Source: Membranipora membranacea
Taxonomy: Eukaryota > Bryozoa > Gymnolaemata > Cheilostomatida > Membraniporidae
Length of the DNA stretch: 64,000 nucleotides
NCBI GenBank assembly: GCA_914767715.1
Contig: OU612072.1
Coordinates: forward strand, 1,424,001 to 1,488,000
Direction of reading: 5' to 3'
In this document: positions 48,370 through 60,030 of the stretch, piece by piece
Position numbering within the stretch: position 1 is the stretch's first letter
Layout of the letters: each line of letters opens with the position of its first letter
Notes under the pieces: generated by a model
Told to the model about the DNA's origin: nothing
What the model saw: the letters and a program-made list of their open reading frames with translations, nothing else
Database searches by the model: none
Made by a program: the position numbers and the translations under genes

Positions 48370-49675
48370 CTTCAGTGTCTTAAAAAAAGATGTAAGTAAA
48401 CCAGCTAATGGCCTGTCATGACAACCTTGATGTTGGTTATGTTGGTTGAGGAGGGGGCACCAACAAATTTTGTCAAGATATGCTATCTGGATCAGTACAA
48501 TGACATGACACACAGATTTTAAGATTGGCATTTTCAGGTAGTCAAGTTTGCTTGAAACACTAAAGACTGTGTAGGGTCTTTCAAGTAAGTCCTAGCTTAG
48601 TTTCTCTGCAAAAATAACAAGCAAATAATAAAGGTCATTGCTAGGCAAATTCTAAGTGCGTGATCACTTTTTACTATATGAGCCCTACTTTGAGTGTACC
48701 ATCTGGCTCTGTTACCATTCAATCTAACGAATCGTTCAACTATTGAGTCGAGACCTCTGAACAAGAGAGGACAACTCCTTAGAATACAAAGAAGTCTTGA
48801 AAGAAGCACTGTATCCCTGCTGTATCAGTGTAGTTGGACCAAATGCATTGTAGGAAACCAACTGTGTTGTTATTCTCCTTTTTAGAAAGTCATAGAGCTT
48901 ACTCTGAATGGTGAGAGCGATGACTCCTGCAGCAAAGCTATCAAACCAATTAAATTTTTCTCCTCCTCCATTTTTATATTTAATAAACAAAATTTTTCAT
49001 CATATGTATATATTTATCATTAAACAGGTATTTTGCAATAAATAAACAACCAGAAAAATCACCACACTCTTTCATAATAAAATGACAATGAGTTTAATTT
49101 GAAATTTGAAAGTATCATTATTTAGCTTTGGAGCAGGGAGAATTCTCCCCGTTGTGAGAAGAAACTGTACAAGTGTTGTGCGGATTTGTGCAGTCTTGGA
49201 TACTCTCTCTTCATACTTCGACCCAAGTATATAGACATGTCTTATGTTCTGTACTAACCCAACAGTTCTGTAGGCTAGCCACTACACTATATGCAGCGGT
49301 TTCACTGTGGGAAAAAGATTATCAAAGATTAATGTAATGGAGACATAGTATGGAATATCTATAAAAGATTATTAAAACCGTAAGCGGAAACAATTTAGGT
49401 CCCGGAACATTGGAACAATATATCAAACCAAGACAAACGTAATATGAGGTTTGGAGCTGGACTAAATTAGCCATCATGATTTTATTATCAAGAAATAATA
49501 TCACATCATATGTCACACAAAATCTAAAGGTATGGCAACTAAAGGAGAGTTGTCTACTCTTTGGAAGAATAGGGTGATCCACTTGAGATGACAGTAACAT
49601 GAATAAGGTGAGAAACCAAAATACATATTAAACTAATCACTGAATGAAAAGTACACAAAACATTGCACATTATTA

Positions 49676-49862
49676 TAAATGCGCATTGCTAGAAATGCGC
49701 ATTGTTATAACTGCGCATTTCTAGAACTGCGCATTCTTAAAACTGCGCATTCTTAGAACTGCGCATTCTTAAAACTGCGCATTCTTAGAACTGCGCATTC
49801 TTAAAACTGCGCATTCTTAGAACTGCGCATTCTTAAAACTGCGCATTCTTAGAACTGCACAT
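49676..49862 (+). repeat. 16-bp TGCGCA minisatellite in transposon unit 1
   Basis: About 11 copies of ACTGCGCATTCTTAGA and ACTGCGCATTCTTAAA occur in tandem, alternating GA/AA. The GCGCAT core recurs in the terminal palindromes TAATGCGCATTA. The unit 2 array at 56417-56656 has more copies. Confidence 0.9.
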
Positions 49863-49951
49863 AACAAAATGATTGATGGAAATTTGTCATACAACATTGA
49901 CTGTAATGAAGTACCAGACCTGCCAAAACTCCAGTCACTAATTTTGAGTCA

Positions 49952-50065
49952 CCCTATTTTCACACCTCAAATAACACAGGTTGGATCACAGGTCTACTCC
50001 AAAAACCTGGGATTTTGGAGAAGACCTGTGATCCAACCTGTGTTATTTGAGGTGTGAAAATAGGG
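49952..50065. repeat. Perfect 44-bp-arm hairpin in transposon unit 1
   Basis: Bases 49952-49995 are the exact reverse complement of 50022-50065 with a 26-base loop. A further imperfect complement of the loop and arm follows at about 50066-50107, so alternative folds are possible. It lies about 0.65 kb from the unit's right end. Confidence 0.95.
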
Positions 50066-53000
50066 ATTTTGGAGTGAAATCCCAGGTTTTGGAGTAGACC
50101 TGTGGGTTGGAAAGAAAGATTGCAGAGCAGTCTAGGCTAGGGCATCCATCAAAAAGACCCATTCCCATGGGCTGTTGCATGTAAATCCATGGCTATCCAT
50201 GCATGCAACTTTGGCCAAAATGAGTGAGTGATACCTTGATGTAAAGTAATGTTACCTGGTAAGTGTTCTTCTTGTGGTTCTTTATAGCTGGCCAGCCCTA
50301 ACTCATTTAACTATCTATGTATAAGTTTCTTCATTAATTTGTCTGCTTCAGGCTCCTCATGGTGATCCACTAACAAACTCCAAAACCAAAGAGCCACAAT
50401 CAATTTGTGTCCTCCACATAAGAGTGCGATCACATGACCAACATGTGATGTAAATAATAATACAACAGACCTAAGACATTGACTCAATGATTGATCAAGA
50501 AGAATTGGCATCTCACAATCTCCCATGTAAGTAGTTTGAAATGGTTCCAGGGTCATGGCAGGTATGGTAGTGGTGTAAGTGCCTATCACAAAGCCCATCT
50601 TTGATAATACAGTCATTACCCAAAACAGGTTTAACTGCGAGTTAGTGAGTTAGCATGTTAATTAATGCGCATTAGCGAGTTAGCATGTTAACTAATGCGC
50701 ATTAGCGACTTAGCGAGTTAGCATGTTAATTAATGCGCATTAATAAAGGTGCTACGGGCCTATGGCGGCCCATAGCACCTTTATTAATGCGCATTAGTTA
50801 ACATGCTAACTCGCTAAGTCGCTAATGCGCATTAGTTAACATGCTAACTCGCTAACTCGCTAATGCGCATTAAGAGATTAAAGATTTCCAGAAATATTTT
50901 TGGGTCTGTCTTTATGCATGTGCGGGCTATCACTGTCTTGATATAGCCTCTGTGATTGGTCTTACTTTCAAAATAAGACCAATCACAGAGGTCATACTAA
51001 TCTCTGCTCTTCTATTCCTACACAAAAAATGATTTAAGCCAAGCAATGTATTTTGTTGTGTTGTTGCTGATGGAGTTTCAGTGTAAATGACACCTGTATC
51101 CTCATACCATTCATCACTGAGTATGGTAAGGCTATAACTGTCTGGTTTGGTACAACATTAGAGCATGATGGACAAAGTTTGTAGACTATTCCATCAGTTA
51201 TATGTACTCAAATGAGAACCTTTCAAAGTCAGTATATAATAATATTGATTAGCAACTTGCATAGTGTAGTAGTAGGCCTACCTCAGATTGATTTTGCACA
51301 GTTACTACTACATATTGTGGTGTCAACTGTGTGTTAATGAAGTATCTACTAAGCTGTTTATGGGCCTATGTCACTAGTGTTATCAGGGAGTGATCACCAA
51401 AATTATACTGGGATGTCTATCTTAGCTTATTGTAACTGTTTCAGCAGACCAATTTTATGTGCAACAAGGTTTGTTGACAGTTGACACTATTTCTCTAGCT
51501 GATAATAACCCATAACATAGTTGAGCTTGTGCGTGTAATGGACATGTTTTAAGTTGGAAAACATGAGTTTTTTGTCAATGGTTTGCTCATGTCGCTCTAT
51601 TCAAGGTATTAAGGAAGATATATAAGTTGGGTTAGTTGTAGGCCAAGACGCAAGGGTCATTGTTGTGGTTCTATTGGTATGGTTTCGTCTCATGATCAAT
51701 GTGAGAAAAATTTAGAAATATCTAATCTAATGCAACATATATTGGATATATACATGTATATATATTTGGAGGACAAGTAAATCCTGGCATGTTAAAAAAG
51801 CTAATGCCAACTTAGGGATTGAGTTCCAGTTCTAGAACTTCAGAGAGTGCCTACAATCCCAATCATATTCTTAAAGGCTTAAAAAGAGAGGTTTCAACAA
51901 ATGAAGTGCAATGCTCATGCAATGATGCCCACGTCACACCACCTGGTCGCACACAAATATTCAGCCAAATTATCTTTTATAGCAAGATATTTGTTACATA
52001 CCCCTGGTTTTATGTTTTTTTGGTCTTTTTCTCAAGGTAAGTGGAAATTGCATCACTTTTTCTCTTCAGGCGCCCATGTATTCAGAGTGATTGTCAATGT
52101 GATTCACAAACATGAGCCTAGTGGATAATTTTATGGGAGTAGCCTACCCTCCCTGGGATTGTCAGGATGGGACCATTACCGTAACCATACTATGCCATTT
52201 ATAAGCTTTACCTTCTTTACATCCAAAATCCCAGTCTTCACACCTTGTATTCAGATATTTAGCCTTGATTTGAGCTTTGTGTCTAAGCCTTTACTCTTAG
52301 TAGTTCAAAGTTTGGTAAACAATCTGGTCAAAGTATTGTCATTGTAGAGGCCAGCCCAGTTCGGATACAATTTGTCCTCTGCCCCCAGAGAGCATTGGAT
52401 TTGACCAATAAGATTTAATTATTTTTATTGAAACGGTCTTGAACCCCTGACTGAAGACCAGGCTTTTGTCAACTTTAATTAAAACAGGGCCCTAATAATG
52501 AATTGCCAATATTATTGGGCTGGCGGGAATAGACGCAGTAAATTGGTAAAAAAAAACAGTTACTTCACACCTTGATTCACCCTATTTTCCGCTTTATACT
52601 GTAATATATATATTAAAATGTATCCTAAAATGAACACCATCATAGATTTGTTGCACTCAAACCCCTTGTCAATACAATTGGCAATACAGTAAAAATGACC
52701 AGCGGTTTGTTAGGGTCCTCAAAATAACAATTTTGTGCCCAGTGAAATCCTTGGACTGAAAAAATAATTTAATTGTAATATTTTAATGATGATGGTGATG
52801 GAGAAGAGAGCGATGGTACAAATGATAACAATGGTAGACAGGATGACAATGGTATACCTTTATCACTACCAACATTAGATCCAAAGACTGCTTTTGGTGA
52901 GTCACAATTTAAGATTTATTCATGAGATAAAATACATTACCAACCTAGAGACCGATCAAAGAACAATCATAGTAGCGGGCCCACCAGATGAATATGACTC

Positions 53001-53672
53001 AGAATAGATATAATAGTATAATGAAATTCAAGTCAGCCTCTTCCCAAAACATCTGATAAAATGATTTGCCATCACTGATTTTGACAACACAATAAAGTAG
53101 CCCAGTTTGGTAGCTGGCGTCACAAGAAGAAGTCATCATGATCAGCCAGGTCTACTTTATTGACATCGTCTTGGAGTTGCAATGTCACGGAAAAGGGGAT
53201 GACAACTCCAACCATCTATGAGCAACTATACGTTATTTTTTTAGGTATCTCTGCAATATCAACTAACATCTGTTGACAGTTATTGGCCACCAAGGTTTCA
53301 ATTTTGAGATGGTTCCTGCCCAAGATGAATATCATGGATCCTATCAGTTTCGTTGTTAACCCATAGTTACATTAAAAGCTGCATGCCACTTGTGTTGTTA
53401 ATTTTAGAAAGAGTGAAAATGCGACTTCAGAATTAGTACCCAACATTTCACCAATTGATAACACAAAATTACTTTGCTTTTAGATGAAGGACTCATTTTG
53501 ACCCCAAAAAAAGAAAAAAAAAGCCAATAAGTTCTACTCAAGAAGCACCGTCTGGTACATGTAAGTAAACCTTTTCTTTGCTTAGTCTCAGTACAGAAAT
53601 CAAGCTCGTTGTAGCAAAGATACAGTATCCTGTTGATCTTGAGACTTGAGCAGTATTGTTTGAATGAAAGGA

Positions 53673-54533
53673 TAAGATTGGGACAGAAAAATAGTCAGGC
53701 AATTTTGGACTGAAGCTGAGATCTGCATTTGTTTCTAACATTTATTTGGAATACCTCAGACACGCGCATATGTGGTTCAATATCTCAGTGCACTCTTTAA
53801 AACATGTTCATCGAAGTAAGATGAAGATGGATTGAACCTACAGCAGGGCAATTTGAAAAGGAATAAAGACAAGCTTAACTTTTCAGAAAACTCATCATCT
53901 GAAATCCCCTTTCCCATAAGTTGGTCAAATATCTAAATAAATTCCAACCCAAAGATTGGCCGAGGTCACTGCAGATTAATCAATTATGTTGCTGGTGATA
54001 AATGTGACCAACTTGATCAGAAAAGATACGGTTATTTCCGAAATATAATAGCTCAGTCATGTTTGGTGTTAAAACTTTGGAGTTTGGACCCACTCGCTAC
54101 CTTTGTTATGAAACTAGATTTGAGCTTGAAGAGACTTATTGGTCACATTGTCAGCTTAACAATGGTATACTGAAACCACACAACCCTATTTGTAATAAAA
54201 TGCGTAGATTTCTTATGATTTGCCCCCCTCTGTAAAAGCGCTGGACAACTCCTGATTGAACTGTATTGTACCTTGATCCGTAATTTATAGCTTTTATCAG
54301 AGTTTGATATGTCAATTATATCATCAAATTTATTTCAGATAGATATTTTAAAATTATGAAATACAGGAGATCATATCCCAGTTCCTTCTAAGACTTTGAA
54401 GAGATAGATGATATACCAGCTCACAACCCGTTATTCAATTTGAAGTATGAACCTGTATAGGTTTTACCTAGGTATGGGGAAACGAAATTCTTAATCATTC
54501 AAAGTTTGAGATTCAAAGGAAGAAAATGATATT
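53673..54533. other. 860-bp segment present only in transposon unit 2
   Basis: Units 1 and 2 run in parallel up to AAGATTGGGA and resume at TTGGCCATAAAGACC. In between, unit 2 has about 860 bp missing from unit 1. No coding region, terminal repeat or target duplication is evident, so insertion into unit 2 and deletion from unit 1 are both possible. A second unit-2-only stretch of about 100 bp lies near 54836-54930. Confidence 0.75.
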
Positions 54534-56416
54534 GCATTGGCCATAAAGACCTATTTGTGTTGTATCCTCATACTAATTTTTATTGCAGATATATTCACAA
54601 TTGTGTGTGGAGTTCGGATAAACCTCAAATCAGAGGATTGAAGGTGAGTTGTTTGTATGTTGATAAATATATTAATACTACCTGGTTGGCGGCGACCGTT
54701 TCAATCTACATTGCTCAGTTTTTTTATCTGTTTGTCAAGGAGAAGAGTTTGAGAGAACTTGGTTTAGATAAATAGAAATTACCGAAACTTAGTTGAGCTA
54801 GGCTAAGGCCAATCTCTTGCTTTATTAGGCTGTAACTTACTGCCAACACCAACACATTCAGGCACAGTAATTCATCAATCTGACAAAAGTGTTCCTTCAC
54901 ATACATTATGTTCTTTACGAAAAAATGTTATGTTAGGCTATGTTTTACCCCAATTTTGTTTGCCTGCATGCACTGCCTTTGCTGCCTGCTAGTAATGGAT
55001 ATGTCTATCTTTCGAAGGTGCTGAGAGGGCACTGGGTTACAATGATACTGTAGTGATCGAGAAGATGGGGGATCTCTATAGGGCTGCACCTAATCAGAAT
55101 CGACGTTAACTTCAGTGTCTTAAAAAAAGATGTAAGTAAACCAGCTAATGGCCTGTCATGACAACCTTGATGTTGGTTATGTTGGTTGAGGAGGGGGCAC
55201 CAACAAAGTTTGTCAAGATATGCTATCTGGATCAGTACAATGACATGACATGACACACAGATTTTAAGATTGGCATTTTCAGGTAGTCAAGTTTGCTTGA
55301 AACACTAAAGACTGTGTAGGGTCTTTCAAGTAAGTCCTAGCTTAGTTTCTCTGCAAAAATAACAAACAAATAATAAAGGTCATTGCTAGGCAAATTCTAA
55401 GTGCGTGATCACTTTTTACTATATGAGCCCTACTTTGAGTGTACCATCTGGCTCTGTTACCATTCAATCTAACGAATCGTTAAACTATTGAGTTGAGACC
55501 TCTGAACAAGAGAGGACAACTCCTTAGAATACAAAGGAGTCTTGAAAGAAGCACTGTATCCCTGCTGTATCAGTGTAGTTGGACCAAATGCATTGTAGGA
55601 AACCAACTGTGTTGTTATTCTCCTTTTTAGAAAGTCATAGAGCTTACTCTGAATGGTGAGAGCGATGACTCCTGCAGCAAAGCTATCAAACCAATTAAAT
55701 TTTTCTCCTCCTCCAAACCCCAAACCCCAACAAAATTTTTCATCATATGTATATATTTATCATTAAACAGGTATTTTGCAATAAATAAACAACCAGAAAA
55801 ATCACCACACTCTTTCCTAATAAAATGACAATGAGTTTAATTTGAAATTTGAAAGTATCATTATTTAGCTTTGGAGCAGGGAGAATTCTCCCCGTTGTGA
55901 GAAGAAACTGTACAAGTGATGTGCGGATTTGTGCAGTCTTGGATACTCTCTCTTCATACTTCGACCCAAGTATATAGACATGTCTTATGTTCTGGACTAA
56001 CCCAACAGTTCTGTAGGCTAGACACTACACTATATGCAGCGGTTTCACTGTGGGAAAAAGATTATCAAAGATTAATGTAATGGAGACATAGTATGGAATA
56101 TCTATAAAAGATTATTAAAACCGTAAGCGGAAACAATTTAGGTCCCGGAACATTGGAACAATATATCAAACCAAGACAAACGTAATATGAGGTTTGGAGC
56201 TGGACTAAATTAGCCATCATGATTTTATTACCAAGAAATAATATCACATCATATGTCACACAAAATCTAAAGGTATGGCAACTAAAGGAGAGTTGTCTAC
56301 TCTTAAGAAGAATAGGGTGATCCACTTGAGATGACAGTAACATGAATAAGGTGAGAAACCAAAATACATATTAAAGTAATCACTGAATGAAAAGTACACA
56401 AAACATTGCACATTAT

Positions 56417-56656
56417 TATAAATGCGCATTGCTAGAACTGCGCATTGTTAGAAATGCGCATTGTTATAACTGCGCATTTCTAGAACTGCGCATTCTTAGA
56501 ACTGCGCATTCTTAGAACTGCGCATTCTTAAAACTGCGCATTCTTAGAACTGCGCATTCTTAAAACTGCGCATTCTTAAAACTGCGCATTCTTAAAACTG
56601 CGCATTCTTAGAACTGCGCATTCTTAAAACTGCGCATTCTTAGAACTGCGCATAAC
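56417..56656 (+). repeat. 16-bp TGCGCA minisatellite in transposon unit 2
   Basis: The same unit as 49676-49862, expanded to about 15 copies. The difference in copy number shows that the two transposon units have diverged since they became linked. Confidence 0.9.
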
Positions 56657-56742
56657 AAAACGATTGATGGAAATTTGTCATACAACATTGACTGTAATGA
56701 AGTACCAGACCTGCCAAAACTCCAGTCACTAATTTTGAGTCA

Positions 56743-56856
56743 CCCTATTTTCACACCTCAAATAACACAGGTTGGATCACAGGTCTACTCCAAAAACCTG
56801 GGATTTTGGAGAAGACCTATGATCCAACCTGTGTTATTTGAGGTGTGAAAATAGGG
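56743..56856. repeat. 44-bp-arm hairpin in transposon unit 2
   Basis: It is the counterpart of 49952-50065. Arms 56743-56786 and 56813-56856 pair with a single mismatch (GACCTATGATCC against GGATCACAGGTC). Confidence 0.93.
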
Positions 56857-58054
56857 ATTTTGGAGTGAAATCCCAGGTTTTGGAGTAGACCTGTGGGTTG
56901 GATAGAAAGATTGCAGAGCAGTCTAGGCTAGGGCCATCCATCAAGACCCATTCCCATGGGCTGTTGCATGTAAATCCATGGCTATCCATGCATGCAACTT
57001 TGGCCAAAATGAGTGAGTGATACCTTGATGTAAAGTAATGTTACCTGGTAAGTGTTCTTCTTGTGGTTCTTTATAGCTGGCCAGCCCTAACTCATTTAAC
57101 TATCTATGTATAAGTTTCTTCATTAATTTGTCTGCTTCAGGCTCCTCATGGTGATCCACTAACTAACTCCAAAACCAAAGAGCCACAATCCATTTGTGTC
57201 CTCCACATAAGAGTGCGATCACATGACCAACATGTGATGTAAATAATAATACAACAGACCTAAGACATTGACTCAATGATTGATCAAGAAGAATTGGCAT
57301 CTCAAAATCTCCCATGTAAGTAGTTTGAAATAGTTCCAGGGTCATGGCAGGTATGGTAGTGGGGTAAGTGCCTATCACAAAGCCCATCCTTGATAATACA
57401 GTCATTACCCATAACAGGTTTAACTGCGAGTTAGTGAGTTAGCATGTTAATTAATGCGCATTAGCGAGTTAGCGAGTTAGCCTGTTAACTAATGCGCATT
57501 AGCGACTTAGCGAGTTAGCATGTTAATTAATGCGCATTAATAAAGGTGCTACGGGCCGCCATAACGGGCCGCCATAGGGATGAAGTGGCTGTGAATGTTG
57601 TTTGCACAATTTATTAAGCGAAATCAAATCAGTAAGACTTGTTCCCTAAACTTCTGCGGGATGGTTGGCTAACAACAGACAGAATAGCTGCTGTACCGTC
57701 TCACAATCTAATATTAAATAAAGGATGAGATGGGTATTTTGAGCCGAGTAGATATGCTGAAACAACTTTCACCGCTTTTTTCTCTCCCCATGTATAATAT
57801 TAACTTGACATTACATTTAATGATAAAGCGTAAACTATAATTGCGGATGTTTTATGTAGACAAAAGAAAAAATATCTTCACTCACCCTTACCAGTCTGCA
57901 ACCACCATACTGCACAATTATCATTGACGGGATATTAATAAATCATTCTTTCACAACTAAATTGAACTTTGATCAAATTTTAGCAACATGATCGCTGCTT
58001 TTCTAATGTAACTGTAACTGTAACTAACGGATATGCGACTTGTATTTCCTTTAG

Positions 58055-58782
58055 GTACTTCTCTGCACAGTACATTTCTCTGTGACATCAACAATGAGAC
58101 TCTGAGACGAGGTGTGAACAAACTCATCACAGAAAACCAGCCATCTGAACTTCAAACAATGACTAATACCATCAACTCATGGTGCGCGGATAATGACCTA
58201 ATACTCAATGCAAAGAAAACAAAAGAAATGGTCATGTGCAATGCAAGGGATAACCCAAGCTACCCACAACTGCTTGTAAACAATACTTCAATTGAGCAGG
58301 TAGAACAATTTACATACTTAGGCACCATTATTACCAACAAACTGGATTTTACTCTGAACACCTTGAAAACTACAGCGAAAGCTCGCCAAAGGCTACATAT
58401 AATCGCCAAGCTATACCATCTCGGTGTCACTGAGAAACTAATAACGACCTGCTACAAGTCCTTCATAGAGTCAGTAATCACCTACCACCTGGTTGTGCTA
58501 TATAGTCATCTGAGCGCAGACTCTAAGAAAAAGTTAAAATCTGTGATAAGAACTGCAGGTTACCTATCAGGCGAACTTACGTTCACACCCGTAGACGACC
58601 TTTACTCTAATATACTGAAAGTAAAGAGCCTCCGTATGATTGCCACCGAAGATGAACCACTCCTCCGTCTTAACCAGCTGCCGTCAGGCAGATATCAATC
58701 AGTCAAGTTCCGCGTGCAGATCCGTGCCAAATGTTTTAGAGCAGAATGTATCAAATACCTAAATAGTGTCTTCCAAAAGTAA
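58055..58782 (+). pseudogene. In-frame fusion of CMTR2 last exon and LINE reverse transcriptase fragment
   Basis: From the acceptor TTTAG at 58054, the CMTR2 frame (TSLHSTFLCDINNETLRRGVNKLI) passes the insertion point at about 58130 without a stop into about 217 residues of LINE coding sequence. This replaces the native MIQRESQ end of copy 1. If the partial copy is spliced, its product would carry a reverse transcriptase C-terminal tail. Because the upstream exon 9 copy has a stop and the methyltransferase exons are missing, translation is doubtful. Confidence 0.75.
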
Positions 58783-58924
58783 TAGTATTTTTGTATGGTC
58801 TTATCATTTTATTTATTTTTACAGAATCAACAGTTTTAATAATTTTTACAGAGCACCCTACAGAGACAGTTTTATTTCCCAGAGATTGAGACCAAATATA
58901 AACATACATACATACATACATACA
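58130..58924 (+). mobile_element. 5'-truncated CR1/L2-type LINE, reverse transcriptase C-terminus
   Basis: The inserted sequence keeps an open frame to a TAA at 58780-58782. It encodes the thumb and C-terminal region of a non-LTR reverse transcriptase: INSWCADNDLILNAKKTKEM, EQFTYLGTIITNKLDF, KARQRLHII, YKSFIESVITYHLVV and LPSGRYQSVKFRVQ. This is the conserved tail of CR1/L2/Rex1-type elements. It ends in an (ACAT)n microsatellite at about 58899-58923. Copy 1 has the empty site (CTCATCATGATACAGCGGG). A short loss at the target, with no clear duplication, fits a truncated insertion. The catalytic palm is missing, so it cannot be active. Confidence 0.88.
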
Positions 58925-59423
58925 GCGGGAAAGTCAGCAGGGGACGGGAGCGGGGGCACCCTCACTCACAACATGATAGTCTCCTAGAGGAACCTCGGTG
59001 TACTCTGTGTGTCTGAGATAAGATGGAAGTCCTGGTCAGGCTGCTACAAAACATTTACTTCGCTCTGTCATTGATGCTGCCACTGGTCGACAGGCTGCCG
59101 TTTTGTTCTATAATTCTTTCGTAACTGATCTATAACTCATTTTTATACATATCCTCCCTTGCTGTTGATATTTTTATACATGGTTGCATGATATATAACA
59201 TCGCTATTGACAGCCATTGATGCTCAAGGTGATCATCTATTAGAATTCTATGTGAACGGCAATCTCACACAATAGTTTTGTTTATAAGATCAAATTCTTC
59301 TATATTACAATATGTCTTTAATATAATGTATAAATGTGAAAGTTTATCCTAACAGTCTGAAGATAATCTGAGTTGGCCATTACAACATAAGGATGCAGAG
59401 CAAGTCAGACCAAGTGAAAGGAA

Positions 59424-59603
59424 GTTTGTGTGAGTGGTGTAAGTGTGTGGTGTGAGTGGTGTAAGTGTGTGGTGTGAGTGGTGTAAGTGTGTGGTGTGAG
59501 TGTGTGGTGTGAGTGTGTGGTGTGAGTGTGTGGTGTGAGTGTGTGGTGTGAGTGTGTGGTGTGGGTGTGTGGTGTGAGTGGTGTAAGTGTGTGGTGTGAG
59601 TGT
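59424..59603 (+). repeat. GT-rich microsatellite-like tract, copy 2
   Basis: The homologue of 32757-33003, with fewer units. It lies downstream of the LINE-fused CMTR2 end. Confidence 0.9.
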
Positions 59604-60030
59604 GCAAGGGTAAGGGGAGTCAAGCTCACAGACTGTAGTGATAAGTTTCCTTTATTTGAAAACTGCTGAGAATCTGTCAGGAATAGAATAGCAAAAGAAC
59701 TTATGAATTTAGTTTATTCTGTTATTTTGGTATCAATAATATTCAAAGAGTACATAACATATTTATTACACTAAGGCCTAAAAATCATTTGAACACTTTA
59801 CCCATAGATACTTTTTGGAAGGCCACTTTCTGGGATGCGCTGCTCCCTTCACAGACCCACCATGCGAGAGAGTTCAGGAAACCCAAACTGTAGGGGAAAA
59901 TATATTTCACTGGTCATATACAATTGATGATAACACAGTTGAACTGGCTTTCAAACTTATTGTGATATGGTTTAAATTTGATAATTACTGTGAAAAAAAT
60001 TAACTTTTACTGCAGAGTGCAGGATATGGA

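Larger units (their letters stand above)
45059..57576. mobile_element. Tandem-dimer DNA transposon, 12.5 kb, with 7-bp target-site duplication
   Basis: The empty site in copy 1 reads CCTGGGATGAAGTGG. Here GGGATGA occurs on both sides (45052-45058 and 57577-57583). The element begins TATGGCGGCCC and ends with the complement GGGCCGCCATA. Terminal inverted repeats extend over about 110-150 bp and are packed with the palindrome TAATGCGCATTA and CTAACATGC/CTAACTCGC motifs. Two units lie head to tail, 45059-50760 and 50761-57576, meeting at GGGCC/TATGGCGGCCC. Each unit has a hairpin near its left end, coding-like exons in the middle, a TGCGCA minisatellite and a 44-bp-arm hairpin near its right end. 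No transposase was recognised, so it is probably non-autonomous. I could not assign a superfamily. Confidence 0.85.
40500..58129 (+). pseudogene. CMTR2: CMTR2 3' partial copy, disrupted
   Basis: Counterparts of CMTR2 exons 9-16 are 40500-40625, 40926-41108, 41534-41716, 42113-42202, 43795-43884, 44337-44435, 44729-44909, and 58055 onward. A possible extra 12-codon exon is at 44640-44675. All SAM-binding and catalytic exons are missing because the duplication starts in intron 8. The first exon has an AGA-to-TGA change giving an in-frame stop at 40569-40571. The intron before the last exon holds the 12.5-kb transposon, and the last exon is broken by a LINE at 58130. The other exons keep open frames and splice sites, so the damage is recent. 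It is a dead 3' fragment or, if this is the other haplotype, a defective allele. Confidence 0.85.
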
